A DNA stretch of 64,000 bases from Gammaproteobacteria bacterium. Its GTDB lineage: Bacteria; Pseudomonadota; Gammaproteobacteria; HK1. The first letter of the stretch is position 1. Every line of letters starts with the position of its first letter. Both the position numbers and the translations under genes were made by a program. Below the pieces are notes generated by a model. That model made no database searches, was not told the DNA's origin, and saw only the letters and a list, made by a program, of their open reading frames with translations. Where the stretch lies: the NCBI GenBank assembly GCA_012103455.1, contig WLWT01000001.1:1908001-1972000 (forward strand). The letters are read 5' to 3'. This document shows, piece after piece, positions 19,251 through 27,068 of the stretch.

Positions 19251-19391
19251 GGGCGCCGCTAAAAATAGTCATTTTTTCGTGAGTGCAAGGAAGCACCGCG
19301 CGCGCAACCGCAGTGTATAGGTGATCCATGAGGATTCGAGCACGGAGCTGACGCCGCAATCGCGGAAAAAGTGCATTTTTAGCAGGTGCCC
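19251..19391. mobile_element. 140-bp MITE (IS5-type ends), copy 1
   Basis: The element reads inverse to the 57-kb copy and is about 141 bp. Its ends GGGCGCCGCTAAAAAT and the inverse of GGGCACCTGCTAAAAA are degenerate versions of the GGGCACCTCTAAAAAT terminal repeat. The interior has the family's GCAAGGAAGCACCGCGCGC block. No clear target duplication remains. It lies between the DsrK-like gene and the amidohydrolase and may carry the latter's promoter region. Confidence 0.85.
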
Positions 19392-19441
19392 CATAGTGGT
19401 AACTTGGCTGATAGGTTCATTGCATTTTCGGGAGCGTTTTC

Positions 19442-21085
19442 GTGACTTTTGTTATCTACCCGGCACGCCGCATTCATACGATGAATCCCGCGCAGCCTGA
19501 GGCCACCCACGTGGCGGTACAAGGCGATCGGATCTTGGGTGCTGGCAGCTTGGAGGAATTAACCGGCTGGGGTGAGCACACCATTGATGAGCGCTTCGCT
19601 GGCAAGATATTGATGCCGGGATTGGTGGAAGGCCATAGCCACACGATGGAGGGGACTTTCTGGCGGTATGTGTACTGCGGTTATTTTGATCGCGTTGATC
19701 CTGACGGTGTGACTTGGCCGGGAGTAGCATCCATAGACGCGGTGCTGGCGCGGTTGAGCACAGCCCAGACGCAGTTGGATAGCGATACGGCACCGCTGGC
19801 CGGTTGGTCGCTCGATCCGATTTATTATCCGGGTGGTGCACGGATCACCCGCCAGCACTTGGATCGGGTATCCACCACTAGGCCTATTGGTGTGTTGCAC
19901 GCCAGCGGTCACATCATGAACGTGAACTCCCGCGGATTGCAGCTCGCTGGGCTGCTGCAAAAAAGCATCGAGCATGACGGTATCGTAGTGGGTGAAGACG
20001 GTCTGCCCACCGGCGAACTCAAAGGCCCGGATGCGATGACCTTGTGCGGCCCATTCGTGGGCTTTGATCGCGATGTGTTGGCCGCCGATGAACTCGGGTT
20101 GCGTCAATTCGCCCGTTTGTGTGTACGCAAAGGTGTGACCACCGCCGCCGATCTGGCCAGCTTGCTGCCCGATGATGCGGTGGACATGATGCTCAGGGTG
20201 ACGGGCGAGGAGCGTTTTCCAACCCGCATCGTGAGCCTACGCCGTTTTCAGAATCTGACCCCGCAGCAAATGATCGACAGAGCATTGGAACTGGGCAAAC
20301 GTTCAACGGATCGGTTGCGCTTAGGGGTCATCAAAGTGGTGGCGGATGGTTCCATTCAAGGATTTACCGCGCGGCTGCGTTGGCCTGGTTATTACAACGG
20401 CGCGCCGAATGGACTGTGGTATGTACCCCATGAGCAACTGCAGGAGATCTATAAGCTGGCGCTGAAACACGGCGTGCAGGTGCATACCCATACGAATGGC
20501 GATGAGGCCACGCAGCTCGTGTGCGATTGCGTGGGACGGGCCTTGGCGCAGCACCCGCGACCCGATCACCGCTTTACTCTCCAACATTGTCAGTTGGCCG
20601 ATGCCGCTTTGTTTCGCCGTATCAAGTCTTTGAACATGTGCGTGAACCTGTTTCCGAATCATCATTTTTATTGGGGTGATCAGCACTATACGACCACGGT
20701 GGGACCGGAGCGCGCGCGACGCATGAACGCATGCGCCACGGCCTTGGCGGCCGGTGTACCGTTGGCCATCCATTCGGATGCACCGGTGACGCCCTTGGGA
20801 CCGTTGTTCACTGCCTGGTGTGCCGTCAACCGGCGTACGGCCAGTGGCCGGCAATTGGGCAAGAGAGAATGCATATCGGTGGATGATGCGCTGCGTACCA
20901 TCACTTTGGGCGCCGCCTATACGCTCAAGCTGGACGGTGAAGTGGGCTCTATCGAATGCGGTAAGCGGGCTGACTTCGCCGTGCTCGAAGATGATCCGGT
21001 GGCAGCGGGCGCGCAAGGACTTAAAGACGTGCGGATCTGGGGTGTGGTGCAAGGTGGCCGCATCTTTGCCGGAGCGGATATTTGA
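19442..21085 (+). CDS. YtcJ-type metal-dependent amidohydrolase
   Basis: The 547-aa protein (GTG start) belongs to the amidohydrolase_3 family. It has MPGLVEGHSH with the HxH metal motif at about residue 60, KVVADGSIQGFTA in the barrel, HTNGDEATQLV and LQHCQL histidine ligands, IHSDAPVTPLGP with the catalytic aspartate, and the C-terminal beta-sandwich segment VGSIECGKRADFAVLEDDP. It would hydrolyse an amide or N-formyl bond. It overlaps the CobW GTPase gene downstream, suggesting that metal is delivered to this enzyme. Confidence 0.85.
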   Translation: MTFVIYPARRIHTMNPAQPEATHVAVQGDRILGAGSLEELTGWGEHTIDERFAGKILMPGLVEGHSHTMEGTFWRYVYCGYFDRVDPDGVTWPGVASIDAVLARLSTAQTQLDSDTAPLAGWSLDPIYYPGGARITRQHLDRVSTTRPIGVLHASGHIMNVNSRGLQLAGLLQKSIEHDGIVVGEDGLPTGELKGPDAMTLCGPFVGFDRDVLAADELGLRQFARLCVRKGVTTAADLASLLPDDAVDMMLRVTGEERFPTRIVSLRRFQNLTPQQMIDRALELGKRSTDRLRLGVIKVVADGSIQGFTARLRWPGYYNGAPNGLWYVPHEQLQEIYKLALKHGVQVHTHTNGDEATQLVCDCVGRALAQHPRPDHRFTLQHCQLADAALFRRIKSLNMCVNLFPNHHFYWGDQHYTTTVGPERARRMNACATALAAGVPLAIHSDAPVTPLGPLFTAWCAVNRRTASGRQLGKRECISVDDALRTITLGAAYTLKLDGEVGSIECGKRADFAVLEDDPVAAGAQGLKDVRIWGVVQGGRIFAGADI

Positions 21086-22020
21086 GCGCGGTAGAAGCCA
21101 TTCCCGTTACTGTTCTAGGCGGTTATCTGGGCGCCGGCAAAACCACCCTGGTCAATCATTTATTACGTGAGGCTAACGGTCTTCGCATCGCGGTTCTGGT
21201 CAATGATTTTGGCGAACTGCCGATCGATGCCGATCTGATCGAAGCTGAAGAAGACAGCGTACTCAGTATTGCCGGGGGTTGCATTTGCTGTAGCTATGGC
21301 AGCGATCTCATGGCCACCCTGCAATCATTGCACGTGCATCCAAGCAGGCCGCAGCATGTGCTCATAGAAGCGAGCGGTGTGGCGCTGCCAAAGCCCATCG
21401 CCGATTCCGTCGGGCTGCTACCTACGCTGCAATTAGATGGCATCGTGGTGCTCACCGACGCGGATACCGTTTTGGCGCGGGCCGGCGATCCTTATCTCGG
21501 CGATACCATCGAACGTCAGCTAAACGATGCTGACTTGGTTATCTTGAATAAAGTCGATCTGGTGGGTGATGAGAAGCTTGCGGCTGTGCACGGCTGGCTC
21601 GATGAGCTTCGCCCGGCACTCAAGTGTATCGAGTCCGTGCACGCGCGCGTGCCGAAAGCGGCTTTGTTGAGTGCCGTGGAGGACCCGGCTGTGCAAATAG
21701 CCGCGTCCTCCGGCTCACCGCATGTGCATTACCAGTCGCTTCTTTTATCGTGTGACGAGGTGGCAGATGCGCACGCATTCGCGGCCTGCTTGGCGCGGCC
21801 CGAATTGGGTTTATTGCGCGTCAAGGGTTTTATCGAAGACGTGAACGGATGCATTCATCGCATTCAAGTGGTGGGCCACCGGGGCAAGGCAGAGCCTATA
21901 ACGACACCACCTAGGACTGTCGGCAAGTTGGTGGCTATCGGACTCGCGCAACGCATGGATATAGCGGGTGTCGCCGCATGCGATGGGGTAGCCGGCGTTC
22001 TGATGCGTAGTGACGACTAG
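21082..22020 (+). CDS. CobW/COG0523 family GTPase metallochaperone
   Basis: The 312-aa protein starts at TTG 21082, overlapping the amidohydrolase stop by four bases. It has Walker A GGYLGAGKTTL, the metal motif GGCICCS (CxCC), LIEASGVA and the guanine motif NKVD. The C-terminal CobW domain is short. COG0523 members load Zn, Co or Fe into client enzymes. The tight coupling points to the amidohydrolase, or to the deacetylase downstream, as client. Confidence 0.85.
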   Translation: MSAVEAIPVTVLGGYLGAGKTTLVNHLLREANGLRIAVLVNDFGELPIDADLIEAEEDSVLSIAGGCICCSYGSDLMATLQSLHVHPSRPQHVLIEASGVALPKPIADSVGLLPTLQLDGIVVLTDADTVLARAGDPYLGDTIERQLNDADLVILNKVDLVGDEKLAAVHGWLDELRPALKCIESVHARVPKAALLSAVEDPAVQIAASSGSPHVHYQSLLLSCDEVADAHAFAACLARPELGLLRVKGFIEDVNGCIHRIQVVGHRGKAEPITTPPRTVGKLVAIGLAQRMDIAGVAACDGVAGVLMRSDD

Positions 22021-22046
22021 CCACTCTTCGCAGGGGAGGAACGCTC

Positions 22047-22877
22047 ATGCGCCACCTGGTATGTTTATCGTTCGATTTCGATGCCATGTCTGGTTTTGTC
22101 GCCCGTGGCATGACCACACCCACGCCCATATCCAGGGGCGAATTCGGCGCCGTGGGTGTTGCACGTCTTCTGTCTTTATTGGCGGCTCATTCGATTCATG
22201 CCTCTTGGTTCATCCCCGGCGTAGTCATAGGCACTTACCCGCAACTGTGCGAAGCCATCGCCGCGGGCGGCCATGAGATCGGTCACCATGGCTGGACCCA
22301 TGTGCCGCCGGCAGCACTTAGCCGCGATGAAGAGGAAGCCGGTCTGGTGCGGGCCAATGAGGCCATTGAACGCCTCACCGGCAAGCGCGCGCGGGGTTAC
22401 CGGTCACCTGCTTGGGATTTGAGTCCGCACACCGTGGAGTTGTTGCTGAGGCACGGTTTCGACTACGAAAGCAGCATGATGGGGCATGATTATCTACCTT
22501 ATTTCGCCAGACGGGGCGACGTTATTCCCGCTGATGAACCGATGCGATTCGGCACGCCCACGCGGTTACTTGAAATGCCCGTTAGCTGGACTTTGGATGA
22601 CTATCCGCATTTCGAATTCGTCCGTACCAAGAACGTACTGCAACAGGGTTTGATGAATGCCAATGGTGTGCTTGCGAATTGGATCGATGATTTTCTATAC
22701 ATGAAGAAAACCATGGACTGGGGGGTGCTCACCTATACTTGCCATCCACTGGTTATAGGCCGTGGGCACCGGATGATGATGCTCGAGCGTCTGCTCGATC
22801 GACTTGAAAGCGAAGGCGCACACTTCGTGACCATGGAGGCGGCGGCCAAGGAGTTCGTGGCGCGCCAAGCGGATTGA
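22047..22877 (+). CDS. NodB-type polysaccharide deacetylase family protein
   Basis: The 276-aa protein has SFDFDAMSG (catalytic/metal aspartate, motif 1), GHEIGHHGWTHV (motif 2, metal histidines) and RGYRSPAWDLSP (motif 3). The pattern is that of PuuE/HpPgdA-like members, which can act on small amides rather than on polysaccharide. With the amidohydrolase and CobW genes it forms a probable operon. Its TGA stop is part of the TTGA duplicated by the MITE that follows directly. Before that insertion it ended four bases from the convergent glutamate dehydrogenase stop. Confidence 0.85.
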   Translation: MRHLVCLSFDFDAMSGFVARGMTTPTPISRGEFGAVGVARLLSLLAAHSIHASWFIPGVVIGTYPQLCEAIAAGGHEIGHHGWTHVPPAALSRDEEEAGLVRANEAIERLTGKRARGYRSPAWDLSPHTVELLLRHGFDYESSMMGHDYLPYFARRGDVIPADEPMRFGTPTRLLEMPVSWTLDDYPHFEFVRTKNVLQQGLMNANGVLANWIDDFLYMKKTMDWGVLTYTCHPLVIGRGHRMMMLERLLDRLESEGAHFVTMEAAAKEFVARQAD

Positions 22878-22951
22878 GGGCACCTCTAAAAATGCACTTT
22901 TTCCGCGATTGCGGCGTCAGCCCCGTGCTCGAATCCTCATGTATGACCTAT
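22878..22951. mobile_element. 140-bp MITE, left half (split by IS4)
   Basis: It starts with GGGCACCTCTAAAAATGC directly after TTGA (22874-22877) and matches the 57-kb MITE copy until ATGACCTAT (22943-22951). There the IS4-type end begins. The missing right half, preceded by the same ATGACCTAT, lies at 50,566-50,640 and is followed by TTGA. Confidence 0.9.
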
Positions 22952-23587
22952 CACTGCTGTCCCGTAAACTTTTGAATGAGCTTAGAATAAAAGACTATTC
23001 TGCGCTGATTTGTTAAAATGGAAGTCCAAAATATCTTTCACTATCAACAGGATAATAGCCTTGAGTCACAATAACAGCGTATTTTCACAGCGACTAAAAC
23101 TGATTTCTAGACATGAATTTGAAACGCTTGCAAAAACCCACCATAAAGGCCGTGTATTGAGGACAATGTCACGCTGCTCACAGTTTGTGGCGTTGAGTTT
23201 TGCCCAACTCGCCGGTCGCTGTAGTTTGCGAGATATTGTCAGCAACCTGGATAAACAACGCCGCAAAAGTTACCATTTGGGTATCGCTAAGGTCAGCCGA
23301 AGTTCTCTGGCTCGTATTAACGAGCAACAGCCTTATCAACTCTACGAAGGATTATTTTGGAAGCGACTGGCACGATGTCAAAGCTTGGCGCTTAAGGATG
23401 GGTTTCGCTTTAAAAATAAGCTTTATTCCTTGGATGCATCGACCATCGATTGATGCTTATCACTATTTCCCTGGGCTAAATTTCGTAAGACCAAAGGCGC
23501 GATTAAATGACACGTTGGTCTAGCTCATGACGGTTTTTTACCGGCCTTTATGACTATTACCGAAGGCAAACAACAAGATATTACACA
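22952..23587 (+). mobile_element. IS4-type element, left half with decayed transposase
   Basis: It begins with the terminal repeat CACTGCTGTCCCGTAAAC. It contains the N-terminal half of the DUF4372-type transposase, starting at TTG 23062 (LSHNNSVFSQRLKLISRHEF) and homologous to the complete copy at 24,698-25,849. Stops and frameshifts follow LYSLDASTID. Homology ends at about 23,587 within the segment coding for GKQQDIT, where cassette-array DNA starts. The right half of the element lies at 49,952-50,565. Confidence 0.85.
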
Positions 23588-23638
23588 TCGCTGAATTCCT
23601 TTTGCTGCACTTTCTAAGGTTTGTATGAACTCGTCCAT
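23588..23638 (-). pseudogene. Truncated cassette gene at the array edge
   Basis: The minus-strand frame from ATG 23638 reads MDEFIQTLESAAKGIQR and then enters IS4 sequence. It begins seven bases beyond the first attC site, the right place for a cassette start. Only the 5' tip of the gene survives. Confidence 0.5.
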
Positions 23639-23644
23639 TTTGAA

Positions 23645-23740
23645 ACCTAACGGCTCAGGTAACGCGCCGCCGGAGCGCAAAGCGCGAAGGGGACCAAATC
23701 GCGCAGCGGTTTGGCGGTCGCGTTGACCTGCTTGTTATGC
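23645..23740 (-). repeat. attC site 1
   Basis: Boundaries are ACCTAAC and GTTATGC. The arms CAGGTAACGCG-CCGCC and GGCGGTCGCGTTGACCTG pair with extra-helical bases. It follows the 182-aa membrane-protein cassette. Confidence 0.75.
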
Positions 23741-24283
23741 CTGACGTGTCGATTCGTCCAATCGGTCATCCGGCAGGGAACCTCCATCCACATCTCTTTG
23801 CTGAATTGCTCTGAATCGACGATTCCGGTTTTCCTTGAGGACACGTTCTGCGGGAACCTCTTTGCTGCGGTTCTCAGGGCGCATTGCGACCCGCCCCAGC
23901 CAGAAGTCTTCCTGCCATCGGTAGGAGATCATCGGTGTTTGGCAGACACGTCTAAGGTCTTCGTATGTGAACTTACTCTCGGATGAGAGATAGAAGTCAA
24001 CGAGGCTTCGATACAGGTCACAGCCCCGCTGGTGCGATGCCACCAAGAATCGCAGAATCATTGGGTCGTCCAGCTTGCGGGCGATCTCGTCAATGATCTC
24101 GTGCTCGAAACTTACGTAATCTGCATCCTCGATGAACATTTCAAGCTGCTCGCGGTTCCGCTTCTCTAGCTTCTCCACTCGATAGGTCTGGATCGCGGCG
24201 CTCACGAGTCCGAGAGCCGTCATGACCCACCCTGAAATCGCAATTACAAGCGTCACCCAGTCGGGAATCACGTCTACATGCAT
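23735..24283 (-). CDS. Cassette-encoded membrane-anchored hypothetical protein
   Basis: The 182-aa protein starts MHVDVIPDWVTLVIAISGWV and has one N-terminal transmembrane helix (residues 8-30), then a coiled-coil-like stretch (YRVEKLEKRNREQLEMFI) and a soluble helical domain. No family is recognised. The reading frame ends inside attC site 1, typical of cassette genes. It may be a membrane-tethered sensor or effector, but no catalytic motif is seen. Confidence 0.5.
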   Translation of the reverse strand: MHVDVIPDWVTLVIAISGWVMTALGLVSAAIQTYRVEKLEKRNREQLEMFIEDADYVSFEHEIIDEIARKLDDPMILRFLVASHQRGCDLYRSLVDFYLSSESKFTYEDLRRVCQTPMISYRWQEDFWLGRVAMRPENRSKEVPAERVLKENRNRRFRAIQQRDVDGGSLPDDRLDESTRQA

Positions 24284-24307
24284 TGTCTCGTATCCGTGTC
24301 GAGAAAG

Positions 24308-24366
24308 GCATAACGCTAGGCTTCAGCCGCCGAGGAACGAGGTCGGCTGGAAGCCTTTGTTAGCAC
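24308..24366 (-). repeat. attC site 2 (short)
   Basis: Boundaries GCATAAC and GTTAGCA enclose a strong hairpin, AGGCTTCAGCCG with CGGCTGGAAGCCT. About 59 bp long. Confidence 0.8.
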
Positions 24367-24510
24367 TCTGGGCGGCAACGAAACGACATCGTTCCCACAA
24401 TCCTTTTCTATCATTTTTAGGTTTGCACAGATGGCAGCCAGATCGTGGTTAAATTTCGCTGAATGGTCTTCTCTAGCTTTACGTATCTCTTCAACAATCG
24501 GATCATTCAT
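24316..24510 (-). CDS. Small antitoxin-like protein paired with a PIN toxin
   Basis: From ATG 24510 the product reads MNDPIVEEIRKAREDHSAKF then NHDLAAICANLK and ends in the attC hairpin. The pattern (MNDPIVeEvRk-RdaHaakFnyDL) is a widespread small protein found directly after PIN-domain genes and presumed to be the antitoxin. It starts right after the PIN stop (24512-24514). The partner is split by an IS4 element. Confidence 0.6.
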   Translation of the reverse strand: MNDPIVEEIRKAREDHSAKFNHDLAAICANLKMIEKDCGNDVVSLPPRVLTKASSRPRSSAAEA

Positions 24511-24677
24511 TTTAGCCTCCCATGAATTCATCTGGTGAGCAGATCTCTGGCGGCACCAAACCGCTTTCTTCTATAGCTTTGAGTATTCCAAACTTTTTGA
24601 ATGCGTTATTGATATGGCTGAAATTCCATGTGAGTAAAAACTCCATTCCGTTAAGGCTTGCAATAGCTATATGCAAT

Positions 24678-25958
24678 CACTGCTGTCCCATAAACTTTCA
24701 TGAGAATGTAAACTGTATCTGGACCTGAGTTTCAATAGGGCCTGGAGGGTCTCCTTTGAGTAGTCCCCACAGGTCTCTTCGCTCAAATAAATTGACTTGA
24801 AAGAGTCGAATAATCTGTTGAATGCTTAAATCGAGTTTGCTACAAAATTTCAGGTAAGCAACCATTAAATACATACACATAGCGACCCATATTTGAGTCA
24901 TGACAGCATTTTTTGACGTCCCTACGAATGACTTAATCTTCAAGTTTTGTTTGATGCATTTGAAAAATAACTCAATTTGCCAACGCGACTTATAAATATC
25001 TGCAATGGTTTTGGCAGCCAATTCGAATTGATTGGTGAGAAAGACGTAATGCTTGCCGGTCTGTGGGTCCCGATAACCCATCCGGCGCAACTTAATCGGG
25101 CAGGTATCGGCTTTAGGGCCCGTTAAAATCAGCGTCTGATCTGAGGTAATGCCCTGCTCTTTATTCACCGGATGGCGAGAAATCACTCGGTATTTCGTAT
25201 TGGCTTTCAACCGGGTGACAAAATAAATCCCCTTTGAATTGAGCAAGTTAAACCACGTGAAGTCCGTATAGCCACGATCAAACACCACAATAGAACCCGC
25301 ATCCAGTTCTAAACTACGGCCTTGTGTAATATCTTGTTGTTTGCCTTCGGTAATAGTCATAAAGACCGGTAAAAAACCATCATGGTCCAGACCAACCTGT
25401 AGTTTAATCGCGCCTTTGGTCTTGCGAAATTTGGCCCAAGGAAATAGTGATAAGCATAAATCGATGGTCGATGCATCCAAGGAATAAAGCTTATTTTTAA
25501 AACGAAACCCATGCCTAGGCGCCAAGCTTTGACATCGTGCCAGCAGCTTCCAAAATAATCCTTCGTAGAGTTGATAAGGCTGTTGCTCGTTAACACGAGC
25601 CAGAGAACTTCGACTGACCTTAGCGATACCCAAATGGTAGCTTTTGCGGCGTTGTTTATCCAGATTGCTGACAATATCTCGCAAACTACAGCGCCCGGCG
25701 AGTTGGGCAAAACTCAACGCCACAAACTGTGACCAGCGTGACATTGTCCTCAATACACGGCCTTTATGGTGGGTTTTTGCGAGGGTTTCAAATTCATGTC
25801 TAGAAATCAGTTTTAGCAGCTGTGAAAATACGCTGTTACTGTGACTCAAGGCTATTATCCTGTTGATATTGAAAGATATTCTGGACCTCTATTCTAACAA
25901 ATTAGCGCAGAATAGTCTTTGATTCTAAGCTCATTCAAAAGTTTGTGGGACAGCAGTG
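24678..25958 (-). mobile_element. Complete IS4-type element
   Basis: The element is 1,281 bp with ends CACTGCTGTCCCATAAAC and the inverse of CACTGCTGTCCCACAAAC. A perfect nine-base target duplication, ATATGCAAT, flanks it (24669-24677 and 25959-25967). It interrupts the cassette PIN toxin and is the same family as the split copy enclosing the array. Confidence 0.95.
24698..25849 (-). CDS. IS4-family transposase (DUF4372-type)
   Basis: The 383-aa protein starts at TTG 25849 (the decayed copy has the same codon). The N-terminal DUF4372-like region is FSQLLKLISRHEFETLAK. DDE motifs appear at LYSLDASTIDLCLS (first D), IVVFDRGYTDF (second D) and IYKSRWQIELFFKCIKQNLK (Y-2-R-3-E-6-K signature). It is unbroken and probably the active source of this IS. 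Confidence 0.9.
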   Translation of the reverse strand: MSHSNSVFSQLLKLISRHEFETLAKTHHKGRVLRTMSRWSQFVALSFAQLAGRCSLRDIVSNLDKQRRKSYHLGIAKVSRSSLARVNEQQPYQLYEGLFWKLLARCQSLAPRHGFRFKNKLYSLDASTIDLCLSLFPWAKFRKTKGAIKLQVGLDHDGFLPVFMTITEGKQQDITQGRSLELDAGSIVVFDRGYTDFTWFNLLNSKGIYFVTRLKANTKYRVISRHPVNKEQGITSDQTLILTGPKADTCPIKLRRMGYRDPQTGKHYVFLTNQFELAAKTIADIYKSRWQIELFFKCIKQNLKIKSFVGTSKNAVMTQIWVAMCMYLMVAYLKFCSKLDLSIQQIIRLFQVNLFERRDLWGLLKGDPPGPIETQVQIQFTFS

Positions 25959-26290
25959 ATATGCAATGCATCCTCTTTTGCTGTCTCAGGAATGGCTCCT
26001 GACGTAATCAACGAAATCGCTACTTCTTGCGTTTGATCAGTAATTTCAAGAACTGGAATTCCGGAAAGTGCGTCTAGACGCTTTTCTGCTGCTTCTTCAT
26101 CGCCTCGCGATGCCTCTTGTATTACAAGTGCGGAAATGTAACTGTCAAAATTCGCCTGAAGCGTAGGCCAAATCTCGTGAGTGACTTCCTGCCTTGCCGC
26201 TATGACCAGATCACGACTCGGTCGCGCTGTGTAGTAGCTGACAATTGATGTTTCAATGTAGACCTTTGGTCTCATATCGGTGTCTTTCTA

Positions 26291-26415
26291 CTGCTAGCGG
26301 GATGCGTGAGGGCGCGCGCCCGAAGGTAACCGGAGCGCTACTGCCAGCAACGAACGTGACGAGCCAAACAAAGTTGGTCAAAGGTAGGCGCGTCCCTTCG
26401 ACGCTCTTGTTATGC
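26291..26415 (-). repeat. attC site 3 (long, degenerate left box)
   Basis: The right box is GTTATGC. The arms GCGTGAGGGCGCGC and GCGCGTCCCTTCGACGC are complementary. The left box (TGCTAGCGGG) is poorly conserved. Confidence 0.55.
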
Positions 26416-26424
26416 GCGAACGGC

Positions 26425-26643
26425 CTAGACTGCCACGGGAGTGAGTTTGTAGACATGTCCTTCTTTGGATGCTTCTGCTAGATCACCCTTCCGAAGAGCA
26501 GCACGCACCGCATCTAATCGAGCGGCTTCCTCAACCGACAAATACGGGGACCAGCCACTCTCGTCCTCAATTAAGGTTACTGTTATTTCAGCTACGTATT
26601 CACCTTCGTATACAAGTTTGGTGCATTGTCTTTGCATGGACAT
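26425..26643 (-). CDS. Cassette antitoxin-like protein partnering DUF4258
   Basis: The 72-aa protein contains KLVYEGEYVAEITVTLIEDE, SGWSPYLSVEEAARLDAVR and VYKLTPVAV. This is a widespread small protein with GWSPYLS-like core found beside DUF4258 genes. It starts one base after the TAG of the DUF4258 gene, so the two are translationally coupled. It is presumed to be the antitoxin of that pair. Confidence 0.6.
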   Translation of the reverse strand: MSMQRQCTKLVYEGEYVAEITVTLIEDESGWSPYLSVEEAARLDAVRAALRKGDLAEASKEGHVYKLTPVAV

Positions 26644-26995
26644 CTAGCGCCTTTGTGTGAAATCCTCAGTCCACCGCTCCGCGTCTGGACGATGGGCGGT
26701 GATAAGCACCGCGGGACTGCTCATGCCTGACGGAATACCCCACAAAGCATAAACTGGCCTGCCCACATTGTTGCGCTGCAGTACCAAAACGCAAGGCCCT
26801 TTAGTATAAATCGGGATAGTCTTCGACTACCACGGCTGCGGCCACGCCGGCCAAGAGCTCTCCGACCATTAGGTTATCCTCGGCCAGCTCGTCATATCCA
26901 TGCTCGGAAATACGCGCTTCGCCTTTGGCGATGAGAGCCTGTATTGTGTTGAGGGTTTTACTCACGCGGCCACTTGGTGCGACATTGAGTATCAC
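26644..26995 (-). pseudogene. DUF4258 putative toxin, frameshifted
   Basis: The first frame reads IQALIAKGEARISEHGYDEL and VVVEDYPDLY, then stops. One frame over, the family continues YTKGPCVLVLQRNNVG, ALWGIPSGMSSPAVLITAHRP and ends at TAG 26644. The shift is around 26,805-26,815. DUF4258 proteins have a RelE-like character and are treated as toxins. Another inactivated toxin beside an intact partner. Confidence 0.75.
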
Positions 26996-27068
26996 GCATA
27001 ACGATCAAACTCAGCGGCTGCCAACCCAGAGCGAAGCGGCGGGTTGGTAGTCTGCTGGAATGCCTTGT
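26995..27068 (-). repeat. attC site 4, interrupted by group II intron A
   Basis: It starts GCATAAC. The arms CAGCGGCTGCCAACCC and GGGTTGGTAGTCTGCTG pair. The right box is cut after CCTTGT, where the intron starts, and resumes after the intron as TAGGCGG (28993 onward). Removing the intron restores CCTTGTTAGGCGG. Confidence 0.85.

Larger units (their letters stand above)
24512..26275 (-). pseudogene. PIN-domain toxin split by an IS4 insertion
   Basis: The N-terminal part (26275 to 25968) reads MRPKVYIETSIVSYYTARPS, with the first PIN acid, up to AKEDALHI. The C-terminal part (24677 to 24512) continues HIAIASLNGMEFLLTWNFSH and ends PDEFMGG. Removing the IS plus one copy of the nine-base duplication ATATGCAAT rejoins EDALHIAIAS in frame. 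The gene was therefore intact until a recent IS4 insertion. It precedes its antitoxin-like partner in the same cassette. Confidence 0.85.
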
